From contig NC_077237.1 in assembly GCF_947179165.1 (NCBI RefSeq), forward strand, positions 61,611,523-61,675,522: 64,000 nt of DNA. The letters are read 5' to 3'. The DNA comes from Solanum dulcamara (lineage: Eukaryota > Streptophyta > Magnoliopsida > Solanales > Solanaceae). Of the stretch, positions 11,775-22,037 are shown piece after piece. Both the position numbers and the translations under genes were made by a program. The notes below the pieces were generated by a model, which was not told where the DNA came from, searched no databases, and worked only from the letters and a program-made list of their open reading frames with translations. Position 1 is the first letter of the stretch. Each line of letters begins with the position of its first letter.

Positions 11775-11786
11775 TGGTATCAGAGT
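11775..11786 (+). other. G2 primer-binding site
   Basis: TGGTATCAGAGT follows the LTR by three bases and differs only at the last base from the initiator-tRNA complement seen in G1. Confidence 0.85.
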
Positions 11787-11977
11787 CCCAGGTTCTCCGG
11801 TCTCACTTGTACAAAGCTAAGATCTAGTAAAGTTTTGCGGATCAGCGAAGAGACGTCCATGACTTATCTTCGGGAGGCTATAGGATGTCTTTAGAAATGT
11901 GTCTGTTTTGTATCATTTTCATGAAGTGTGTATCTTGTTGGTTTCTTGATATCTCACTTGTTCCACTCTTTTACTTG

Positions 11978-13400
11978 ATGGCTCACACGCGTGCTAGAGG
12001 TAGAGATCGACCTTGTGGTCGTGCCAGGGCTGCAGCACCATCCCAGGATCAAGAGCAGACTTTGGAACCGGAGATGGAGCCACAAGTAGCTCTAGTATAT
12101 CAGCAGTCGGTGGGCTCAGGACCAGTCCATCAATCGCCCAAGCCAGCAGTAGCTTCAGACTTACAGACGATATTCACCCAAATTTTAGCTGCCATTGGGG
12201 ATATCTAGCTAGCCCCAGCTCCCGCCACCCCAGTACTGCAGGACCAACCTACACTAATGGCACCAGTTTTTCAGCAGCCATTGACACCGGTCGCTTATCT
12301 TGATGATTTGGAGGACATCATGCCACTTTAGGAGTAGAAGATGCTCGAGGTATTCCTTCGACTATCATCGCCGAGATTTTTTGGGGCTGTAGGTGAGGAT
12401 GCCCACGAGTTTCTACTTACAAGCCGTGAGCAGCTACAGACCTTGGGATTAGTGGAGTCGAGTGAAGCTGACTTTGCTTCTTATCATTTAGAGGGTCCCG
12501 CCAGGCAGTAGTGGCGTACATACTTAGAGACTAGGCAAGTTAGGTCCCCACCATTCACATGGATTGAGTTTTCATAGGCCTTCATGGGATGGTTTATCCC
12601 CTGGAGAATCATATATCATCTCCGATATCAGTTTTCATGGTTGGAGCAGGGCTCCATGACCGTATCAGAGTATGAGGCTTGATTCCATGAGTTCTCCTAG
12701 CATACTGCCATGATATTTCCCACAGAAGAGGAGAGAGTTCGGTGCTTCATTAGGGGATTGAGGCTCTAGTTGCAGATCGAGACTCGGTATTTAATCTTAA
12801 TGGGCCACTCATTTCTGGAGGTGGTAGACCATACCCGCACTCTCGAGCAGCTCCGTTGAGAGGCCCAAGAGGGCAACAGCAAGAAAGCTAGGCAGGAGGA
12901 TAGCCATGATGGGTGTCGTTTTAGACTCTGGGATTTATATGATAGATCTCGCCAGAGATTTCAATCGGGGTCAATCCAGCCGCCCCTTTCATGCCTTTCT
13001 TCATACTTCGGAGAGTGATCAGCCTCGTCAGTTTGGTTCTAGTGTCGGTCCGAGTCATGTCCAAGGTGGTTCAAAAGCGGGTTCTTCCGGCCGAGTTGGC
13101 TGACCTCTAAGTTTCATCTGAGTTTCCCAGTGGTACTATGAGTGTAGGGAGCTAGATTATTGGTCCTGCGAGTTCCCTTACCGCAGGCTAGCCTTACCAT
13201 CTCCACAAGAAGATAGACTTTCGCCAGTACTAGTACCTCTAGTTAGAGGCGAAGGCAGGTTCAGGACCATAGGGGTAGTCATCAGGGTGCATAGGGTGGC
13301 CCCCAGAGAGGCAGGTCAGGAGGTAGAGTCGACACACAGGCCCATTTCTATGCAACTCCAGCTAGAGAAAAGGTTGAGGCCTTAGACGATGTGATCACAC
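11978..13400 (+). pseudogene. G2 gag pseudogene
   Basis: Starts at ATG 11978 with a basic MAHTRARGRDRP leader and stays open for 76 codons to a stop at 12206. The remaining capsid region can be followed through stops: FFGAVGEDAHEFL at about 12375, GPARQ at about 12495, EQGSMTVSEYEA at about 12645, EEERVRCFIRGL at about 12727. The zinc knuckle near 13132-13180 is damaged: the first Cys is Tyr, the His is Tyr and the last Cys is Phe (YYEC..DYWSCEF). That pattern fits C-to-T change on either strand and would abolish metal binding. Family assignment is firm; the gene is dead. Confidence 0.82.
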
Positions 13401-13790
13401 TGTGATATTTTATTATGCCATCAGCCCGCATCCATTTTATTTGATCTAGGCTCTACATATTCTTATATATCTATATATTGTTCCCCTCGGTTGAGTATGA
13501 GTCTGGAGCTATTAGTTTAGCCATTGCATGTCTTGACCCCAGTAGGTGATACTTTAGTAGTGAATCAGGCCTTTAGGTCCTGTGTGGTGACTATTAAAGG
13601 GAGTGACACTAGAGTTGATCTCATTTTTCTTGATATGGTGGATTTTGATTTGAATTTGGGCATAGACTGGCTATCCCCTTTTTGTGCGGTCTTAGATTTC
13701 TATGGCAAGACTGTTACCTTAGCCATGCTTGGTATTTCTCCGGTGATGTGGTAGAGCTCTTATAGTCGCACACCGGTTGGGGTAATCTCT
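13400..13790 (+). pseudogene. G2 aspartic protease pseudogene
   Basis: Retropepsin-like domain that would cleave the polyprotein. The active-site region reads LFDLGSTYSY at about 13439, where related elements have D-P-G or D-S-G, so a Leu replaces the middle residue. The second half keeps FLDMVDFDLNLGIDWLSPF (about 13629-13680), the flap and hydrophobic end typical of plant Gypsy proteases; 13524-13754 is open. In-frame stops occur before and after it. Confidence 0.78.
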
Positions 13791-14029
13791 TTTGTTCTAG
13801 CTCAGAGTTTAGTGGCTAGCGGGTGTTTAGCATACTTGGCCTCTATTAGAGATGTGAGTAGGGAGGGCCCTACAGTTGATTCAGTACCTACTGTCCGAGA
13901 GTTTGCAGATGTATTTCGTGCCGATCTGCCTAGCCTCCCTTCTGACCATGATATTGACTTCGCTATTGATGTAGAGTCGGGTACTCATCCTATTTCCATC
14001 CCACCATACTGCATGGACCCTCTAGAGCT

Positions 14030-15185
14030 CAAACAGCTTAGTGTTTAGATTCAGGATCTCTTGGATAAGGAATTCATTCGGCCTAGTGTATCACCTTGCG
14101 GTGCTCCAGTCCTTTTTGATAAGAAGATGGATGGTACTATGTGAAGTAAAACAAGGGTGTAGTGGTGTTTTATAAGATAGATTTGAGATCCGGCTACCAC
14201 CAGTTGAGGATTAAGGTAGCGGACATCCTTAAGACTGAATTTAGGACTCGTTATGGCCTCTATGAGTTTCTAGTGATGTCTTTTGGGTTGACTAACACCC
14301 TTGCCATGTTCAGGGACTTGATGACCAGGATGTTTAGGCCGTACTCGGACTAATTTGTCATAGTCTTTATAGATGACATTTTGGTATCTCGTAGAGCCAG
14401 GAGAAGCATGAGCACTACTTGAGAGTAGTGCTCCAAACTTTGAGAGATCGGCGGCATTATCCTAGCTCTCAAAGTGCAAGTTTTTGCTTAAGTCCATAGC
14501 ATTCTTGGGGCACGAGGTGTCCAAGGATGGCATCATGGTGGATCCGGCGAAGATTGAGGCTATTCGTGATTGGGACATACCCACCTCTGTGACTGAGATT
14601 CATAGATTCATTGGATTGATAGGGTACCATAGGCTCTTTCTTGAGGGGTTCTCTATATAAAGTCACCTCTGAATCGGTTGACTCATCAGGATGTCCTATT
14701 TTTATGGTCGGAGGAGTGTGACAAGAGTTTTCTGAAGATCAAGGAGTTGCTTACCACCTCTCCTATATTGACTCTTCCAGTTGAGGGAGAGGGATTTACC
14801 ATTTATTGGGATATATCCAGCATTGGTTTGGGTTGTGTACTAATACAGCTGGTCCTGGTTATTGCTTATGCGTTAAGGCATCTTAAGTTGCATGAGCGCA
14901 AATATCCTACTCATGAATTAGTATTAGCGGTGTAGTTTTTGCGCTTAAGATTTGGAGGCACAACCTGTATGGAGTTCGATGCGAGATTTATGCTGAACAT
15001 AAGAGCCTTCTATATATTATGAGCTAGAGGGATCTTAATTCGAGCCAGCACCGCTGGATTGATCTCTTAAAGGACTATGACATCTTTATTCTCTACCATC
15101 CAAGCAAGGCAAATGTAGAAGCGAATGCCTTGAGTCGGAAGGCGGTGAGTATGGGTAGTTTAGCCTTCCTTTCTACTATGGAGTG
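14030..15185 (+). pseudogene. G2 reverse transcriptase / RNase H pseudogene
   Basis: Polymerase domain of G2. [10 protein letters not shown] at about 14058 and LFDKKMDG mark the N-terminus. The segment that should hold CIDYR is deleted near 14143, and the gene resumes at [12 protein letters not shown] (about 14171). FGLTN (about 14281) and the catalytic FIDD (about 14367) remain, with a stop (TAA, 14351) between them and frameshifts after 14390. RNase H follows at about 14678-15180 ([27 protein letters not shown]). Deletions and stops exclude function. Confidence 0.82.
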
Positions 15186-16724
15186 ACCTTTAGCTTTGGA
15201 CATCTAATCTTTAGCTAACTAGATGATTTGACTTGATATTTCTAATTCCTGGTGTGTGTTATCTTATGTGAGAGCTCGTTCATCTCTGTTGGACCGGATT
15301 CGCAGCCGTCAGTTCAAGGATGAGTATTTAGTTTCACTTTGAGATAGGGTTTTGAAAGGTGATGTCTGCCTGTCAACCTTAGATTCAAATGGGTTTTTGA
15401 GTTTTGGTTGTCGACTTTGTGTTTCGAGAGTTTGGGGTTTGATTTAGATAATCCTTAGCGAGGCCTATGATTCCAGATATTCCATCCATTCGGGCACCAC
15501 TAAGATGTATCGTTACTTGAAGTAGAACTAATGGTAGAGCGGCATGAGAAGAGTTATTGTGGATTATGTGTCACGTTGTTTGAGTTGTCAGTAGGTTAAG
15601 GTCGAGCATTTGAGGTTTGGTGAGCTTCAGATATTACCCATTCTTGATTGGAAATGGGAATAGATCACCATGGATTTTATTATGGGGTTGCCTCGCATTT
15701 CCCGTGGTCTTGATAATATTTGGGTCATCATGGATTGATTGACCAAGTCAACATAATTCCTTCCCATTCATACTTCCTATAGTGCTAAGAGGTTAGCCCG
15801 TATCTAGATTTGGGAGATAGTTCGCCTTCATGGTGTGCTTGTTTCCATCATCTCAGATTGGGGCTCACAGTTCACATCTTGCTTTTGGAGGACCTTCCAG
15901 GAAGAGTTGGTAACCCATGTTGACCTTAGCACAGGTTTCCACCCGCAGACTAATGGTCAGTCGGAGCACACTATATAGGTTCTCGAGGATATGTTGCAGG
16001 TTTATGTTATGGATTTTGGGAGTCAGTGAAATCTATTTTTTCCTTTAGCAGAGTTTTCATACAACAACAGGTACCACTCTAGTATATAAATGGCCCTATT
16101 TGAGGAATTATATGGTTGGCATTGTCGATCTCCAGTTGGTTGGTTTGAGTCTACAGAGCCCAAGCCACATGGTATAGACTTGATGAAGGAGGCCTTAGAT
16201 CATGTGAGGGTGATTCAGGATAGGCTAAGGACAGCTCAGAGTAGATACCGAAGTTATGCGGATCATACACGTTGGTCATTGAGATTTGTCGTTAGTGAAA
16301 GAGTATTCCTTCATATATCACCCATGAAGGGTGTAATGAGATTTGGGAGGTGGGGCAAGCTTAGCCCAGGTATATTGATCCTTTTGAGATATTTAGGCCA
16401 GTTGGCGAGGTTGCATATGAGTTAGCCTTGCCTCCATCCTTTTCAGCTATTCATCAAGGTTTTCATGTTTTGAAGATGCGCTAGTATATTCCAGACAAGT
16501 CCTATGTGCTTTAGTATGACGTTGTTGAATTAGATGATTGCTTAAGCTATATTGAGGAGTCAGTTGCTATTTTGTATAGAGATGTCACACAATTGCATTC
16601 CAAAGCCATTCCTATGGTTAAGGTCCATTGGATGCATCGTCTAGTCGAGGAGGCTACCTGGGAGACCGAGCATGAGATACAGGCATAGTTACTCGGCTTA
16701 TTTGAGCCTTTGGGTACTTCTTGA
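15186..16724 (+). pseudogene. G2 integrase pseudogene with complete C-terminal tail
   Basis: The integrase zinc region is at about 15455-15600, and a TAG at 15592-15594 sits at the same Q codon as in G1. MDFIMGLP at about 15669 and SDWGSQFTS at about 15854 carry the first two catalytic acids; HPQTNGQSE at about 15938 carries the third. The C-terminal region from 16090 to 16425 is open (GWFEST..MKGVMRFG). The tail with HRLVEEATWETEHE (about 16635-16680) ends in a natural stop at about 16722. Many earlier stops are at former CAG, CGA or TGG codons. Confidence 0.83.
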
Positions 16725-17463
16725 CTCTTATTTTTTGTAGATGAAAGTTCTTTTAGTAGTGGATGTTGTAATGACCCTCTAGGTCATTTTTGAATTAAAA
16801 CATTTATTCCGTCATTTAAAGAATTCTTGTATATCCCCAAGTCATTTATGACTTGCTGGTACTGAATGGTCGGTCGCCTGATCGTTCTTTTGGGTTTTAG
16901 GCCCGTTTCCCTATTTTGGAGCTATTATAACTTGAACAGTTGACTTTGGTCATAACTTTAGAAAAATTACCTTAGAACGGGATTCTGAAGGTTTCATCAG
17001 CTCTGAAATGGCCAAATCTGGCTAGTAGCATGGTCAACATAAGTACCGAGATAAGCGGTGCGAGTTTAGGACCATTTGGTGCTTTTGCCTTCGAAATTTG
17101 GCCTATAATTGACTTTGGTCAATGTTCTTTGAAAACGTGCTCGGATGAAAATTCTGACAGCATGGTTAGTTCCAGAATGTCGAATTTGGTCTAGAACGAC
17201 CCTTTATTAGCTTTCTTAGGTTTTTGGTCTAATCCCAAGGCCCGTTGTGGAATTTGGCTCAAAATGTCCCTTGGGTGACCCACTTTCAATCGTAACGACC
17301 TCATATGGAAATTTTGACTGCGTCATTAAGTTCGTAATGTCGAATTTGGTAAGGTAGCATATCTCTTTGCATGCATGGGATTCCGAAGGTATTTCGAGCA
17401 CCCCATCGGTGTATTTAAACTTGGTGAAAAACTCAGCTTTTAGTTGATATCTGGTGCAGTAAA

Positions 17464-17665
17464 ATTGCTCTCCGCGATCGCGGGCCCTTGGCCTTGTTCG
17501 CGGAGGTGCTGGAAGTTTCTCTCCGCGATCGTAGAGCCTTGGCCCCATTTGCGGAGGCTTAAGTCTTTGGCCTCTGTGATCGTGGGCCTCTGGCCGCATT
17601 TGCGAAGGTCAAGTTTCTTGGCCTCCGCGTTCACGAAGCACTATAGCTGCATTCGCGAAGGCCAA
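17464..17665 (+). repeat. 52-bp GC-rich tandem repeat with inverted cores
   Basis: Four units start near 17468, 17520, 17571 and 17622. The first has CTCCGCGATCGCGGGCC facing GGCC..TTCGCGGAGG, so each unit can fold into a hairpin. It is strongly GC-rich against an AT-rich background. A related minus-strand array is at 58090-58310. Confidence 0.82.
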
Positions 17666-18929
17666 TGTCCTGGTCTTTTAATAAAGACCGAGGACTATTT
17701 CAGCACTTCTTCCTCAACTTCAAACATAAATATTTCCTCCATCTTAAGCTCAAATTAGGTGATTCCAAGGTCAAAATTCAAGAGATTTTCTTGGGTAATC
17801 TAGTGGTGAGAACAGAAATGTGAGGGGAGGCTTCATGTCAGGTAAGAATTCATATTTAGCTACTTTTTTAGTGATTTTCGGAGTGAATAATTATTAAACT
17901 TTGAAGAATTGTAACTTGGCCAATTGAACTCCATTTTTTGTGATTTTTAAGACTAGCTTATGGGATTTTTCGTAAGGAACGTCATGGTGTAATTTGTTTT
18001 GATTGGAAGGGAATTTGCTAATCAAGAAGCTGCCATTTTCACTTTTAGTTTGAATTTTGTAAATTTTAGTCGCATGCTCGTCTCGCATCATTTTCCACCC
18101 CAAATTATATAACAATTTTTATTTGTGATATTCAGGTGATGTTTAGAACCTATTTTTGGGGTCAATTCCATAATTCCAGAGGCGGGTCCCACATTTCTCA
18201 TTTTAGACCCCAAAATTGGTCTATCTCCGAATTCGATAATTTTACTGTCATAATGACCGTACTAATGTTGTGATTCTATTATTGATAGCGTGGAATCATT
18301 CGTAGGCCGCTCGAGAGGGAAAAGCTCTATTTTCATGAGTTGGAGTGTGCATAGTCGGCTTACAGGTAGGCTACAGTTTTCCTCTCATAAGATTGAGCAT
18401 ATTTAGGCAATTGTAAATTGATTTGCATGAGTTTGGAGGGTTTTGGGTGTTGACCATGCTAAATTCCTAGAATTCATGTCCTAGGCCTTATTTTGGGTAA
18501 TTGTTGGACTATTTAAGCATGACTACTGTGGTTTTTGGTTGTTTCAATTCTGCGATGATTATTGTCCCTATGGTTTTGTGTTTTGAAGTACATTTGGCCC
18601 TAGTCTAGGATTATACTAGTGGTCCCTTAGACTTGTGTGGTTTTTGTGCCTTTGGACCTTAAAGCTTTTCCGACGTCGTTTGGGACGGTTAGCTCCCTGT
18701 TGACTGATATAGCAGACTTGAGGCTGATAGTTTGAGCCTTAGCTAGGCAATAACTCAACTTATGAACCTAATCTCCTATCAGTCCTGTATCATTCGGTTC
18801 TTGATTTTTGGATGTTTTCTCAGAGATTTGGGTTACATTTAGTTCGGGGTGGAGCAGTGCATTGATGACACTTGATTTAGGGGTACTCCCCATGATGCAC
18901 AGTTGGTTGTTGATTCTAATTCAGTATGA
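17666..18929 (+). other. Central part of G2 3' LTR, non-coding
   Basis: LTR sequence absent from the G2 5' LTR. The block at about 18200-18380 (GTGGGACC..AGCGTGGAATCATT..TAGGCTACAG) is recognisably shared with other LTRs here, for example 1-480 and 38990-39190. No gene seen. Confidence 0.6.
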
Positions 18930-19150
18930 TTCCTTAGCTACAGATACCCGGTCAAAGTTTGTGGTCTAGCTTACTTGTGTTCAGGCTTCCTAGCTGGAGT
19001 TACCCGATTGAAGTCTATGGTCCAGCTTACCCGTATTCGACCTTTGGCTACAGCTACCATATTAAAGTCCATGGTCTAGCCTACTAATGTCGACTCATTA
19101 GAAATAGTTACCCGATTGCAGTCCGTGGTCCAGCTTGCACGTGGTTAAAT
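18930..19150 (+). repeat. 55-bp tandem repeat, four units
   Basis: Units share TTACCCGATTGAAGTCTATGG followed by a CCAGCTTAC tail. The TACCCG/TACCAT anchors at 18945, 19001, 19055 and 19109 give spacings of 56, 54 and 54 bp. It occupies the same relative place in this LTR as the 44-bp array at 7640-7935, with unrelated sequence. Confidence 0.85.
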
Positions 19151-20005
19151 CCTTGATTCTTTGATGAATCTTTAGTTAAGTCTTCATCTACTCTCAGTGT
19201 AGGTTGAGGTGTTAGAGTTTGGAAATGGTTCGGTTCAAGTCCGGTAAATGGTGATACTATTGAAATCTTTTTGGTTTCATTTATTTCCTTTTAGCTATTC
19301 TAGCATCTGTCAGGCCTGTGGGAGTCTATGCAAGTGTTTACTCTTTATTTGTGCACAAGCGTACTCGTCGGGTTTATGGGAGCCCATCGGACATAGTTAG
19401 ATTCCTTCTCTTTATTTTCTAGTACACTCGTGTACATACCTACATTTACTTCTTGCCCTGTCTTTGGTTGTGATCTCTTACTCGCATTTTAGTTTACTTT
19501 TGCTTATCTTTCTCAGTCAGCCTATGATGCCTACTGGGTACCTATTGTTTTGGTACTTAAACTATACTCTGCATCTGTTTTCGTGATGCAAGTCTAAGTA
19601 CTAGCTACCAGTGCTAATTCGAGCCAACTATGGTCGTGATTGGAGGCAAGGGTGAGCATATAGCGTCTTGGATTTACTTGTTTCCTTTTGTATATATATT
19701 TTGTTTTTCTTTTTCTTTTTGATACAGCTTTGCTTCCATGGTCTACTTTTGGAACTTGTACTCTTTTACTAGCAGTTCTATATAGGTGACTTCTAGGTTC
19801 TAGGAGGGATTCATTTTGGGTTATATATATTTAGTTGCTTCCGCCCATTCATATATCCTCATGTTGTTTTCCTTACTATTTTAGATTAAATTATTGGTCT
19901 TCTATCCTGACATCCTATTACTCATAGTTCCGGGATGTGGATCGGCTTGCCTACTGGTGGATCATAGTAGACACCATCATCACCTGAGAAATTGGGGTCA
20001 TGACA

Positions 20006-21279
20006 AATGACATGATTTGAAGGCATGAACTGTGAATGCCTTGAGTGTGAATGTGATTGAATATGAATATAACCTTAATAAAACTTGAAGGTCCTTTTTA
20101 TTTTCATAAATTTAAACCAAATAGGATTGAATAGAATTAAATGTCTCCATAAATGCATATTTAAACTACTCTTGAAAGATGCGATAGGGATTTATTGGAT
20201 AGTATAATTGGTTGAGAGGTTTGATTGTGATATAATTGATAAATTATTAAGAGTCTAAATGAGACTTGTTGAATAACTAGATTAAACTGATTGGATAGAG
20301 TTTTATGAGCATTAAGCCTTAGGAGGAGTATTGAGCACCGAATTTTGTCAGAGTAACTAACAACTCGAACTCAATAACTACATAGCCAACCTAGGTGAGG
20401 ATTGTTCCGTAAATTGGATGAGTTCCCTTATTATCCTAAAGTGTACTTTATTGATTGATTATGCATCCTTGATTGGTTGATTCGTCCCTTACCCTAAAAG
20501 ACATGGCAACGACGTCGGCTCATTGTACCTCACCGGCTCTAAAGTGATGGTTGTCATATAAGACAAACTCCCAGATAGGTATTGATAGTACTCTAATGAT
20601 TTGATTGGATTGTATATGGTTGGTTTCTATATAAACCATATTCTTACTTTAGACTTACGACATCCTGATTGAGTTTCTCATCTTCTGATTTGAGATGTTT
20701 GAACTGATATTAAACCTAGATGTATGTTTCATTCTTCCATATAATATACTCATACATTCTATGTGCTGACGTCCATTTGGACCTGCATCGTTTCATAATG
20801 CAAAAACAGGTTCAAGAGATTATCAACAGGAGCACCGTTAAGGATCTGTTCACATTCAACTGATTTGTGAGTCATCCCCTACATTCGGAGGATATCACTT
20901 ATGTTATTCTTGCTTTGAGTTTAGTATTCTCATTTTGATATGAGGTAGCCATGAACCTGCCATTGGCACCATTTAGACAATAGTGATAGAGGCTTCATAG
21001 ACTAGATAGAGTTGGGTTGATTGACAATTTTTATTCCTTGAATTTATCTTGTCAAACTATTCTCATGAAATATATTGGAGTTTGATTTGTTAGCCTATGG
21101 CCTTTCTTCCTTGAGTTAGATTGTTGATTGGATTTGCCCACCTATTTGTCTTTTTATTTTAAGTCTTCTGTTGATTGAATGAATGAATAGATGTGTGATC
21201 AGGCAATGTGGTTCACTTGGGGGCCAGTAATGGTTTCTGTGTGTCGGCCATATCTAGGATACCCTCCCGGAGCGTGATA
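20006..21279 (+). mobile_element. LTR-like fragment of a further family
   Basis: Follows the G2 3' LTR. Its right end (GGGGGCCAGTAATGG..CCCTCCCGGAGCGTGATA, about 21220-21279) has the form of a Gypsy LTR terminus, and a degraded TTTTGGTTAAGAAG follows where a PBS would be. No start and no genes. The call rests mainly on the terminus, so it is tentative. Confidence 0.45.
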
Positions 21280-21452
21280 TTTTGGTTAAGAAGTTGTTTG
21301 ATTCAAAATAAATAAGTTCAACATTTGACTCATTGAGAAAAATATTTATTGATTTCTCTAAAAACAAGACGGAATAAAGAATAAGAACATGATATATCCA
21401 TAAAGAATTCTTTTATCTTTCATTCAATTAATTATCTTACCCTTTATTTGAT
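21280..21452. other. Short AT-rich spacer
   Basis: No feature recognised between the LTR-like end at about 21279 and the minus-strand LTR end at 21453. Confidence 0.5.
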
Positions 21453-22032
21453 TGTCACGATCCCAAATTGGATCATGATGACGCCTACTATAAACCCTAG
21501 TAGGCAAGTCAAAAACACGGAGTGGAAATCAATAAATACATTTAAGCATAGCTATGTGGAAGAAATAAGAAGAAGAACAAGGCCCAAAGCATAGATATGT
21601 ATATAACGATACAAAATATAAAAAAGAGCCCGAAAGTTACCAAAAAGGACAACTATATACAAGAACCAACTTTAGACCTGGGGTCACTAGTACAAGATCA
21701 TCTAAGTAAAGAATGTACTATATATAATAGTTATGTTTAATCAAATATAAAATACATAAAAAGTACAAAAAGAATAAAATAAGTGAATCTCCAAACTCCA
21801 AGAACTCGCCACAATCCAAAACAACAACGGCCATGGGAGATCCGAACTCAAGGAGGCTGGCTCGTACAAGGAGCTACTTAAGAAAAAGATGCAGAAGTGT
21901 AGTATGAGTACCAAAACATAGGTTACTCGGTAGGCATCATAGGCCGATCGATTTCAAAGATAAACTATACAAATAAAAGAGGCACGATAGTGCTAATACT
22001 ATGATTCGACAACTAACAAGAAATATACAGCC

Positions 22033-22037
22033 ACTAC
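22033..22037. repeat. Target-site duplication ACTAC (left)
   Basis: ACTAC directly precedes the TGTAAG start at 22038 and recurs at 24460-24464 right after the LTR end. A 5-bp duplication is the Gypsy integrase signature. Confidence 0.9.

Larger units (their letters stand above)
16767..20005 (+). mobile_element. 3' LTR of G2, full length (3.24 kb)
   Basis: Starts TGTAATGACC at 16767, 43 bp after the pol stop, and ends GGGGTCATGACA at 20005. It contains two tandem arrays (17464-17665 and 18930-19150) and the shared GGTACC..TTTTGGTACT block near 19537-19556. There is no coding capacity. Length and both termini are intact, so this is the best reference copy of the TGTAATGACC family in the window. 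Confidence 0.87.

Noticed and set aside
17216..17634. Two overlapping minus-strand open frames with Pro/Arg repeats
   Set aside because: They are the reverse reading of the GC-rich tandem array in the G2 LTR.
20006..21279. Possible host gene between G2 and the next LTR
   Set aside because: No conserved peptide in any frame; the right end has LTR form, so an LTR fragment is more likely.
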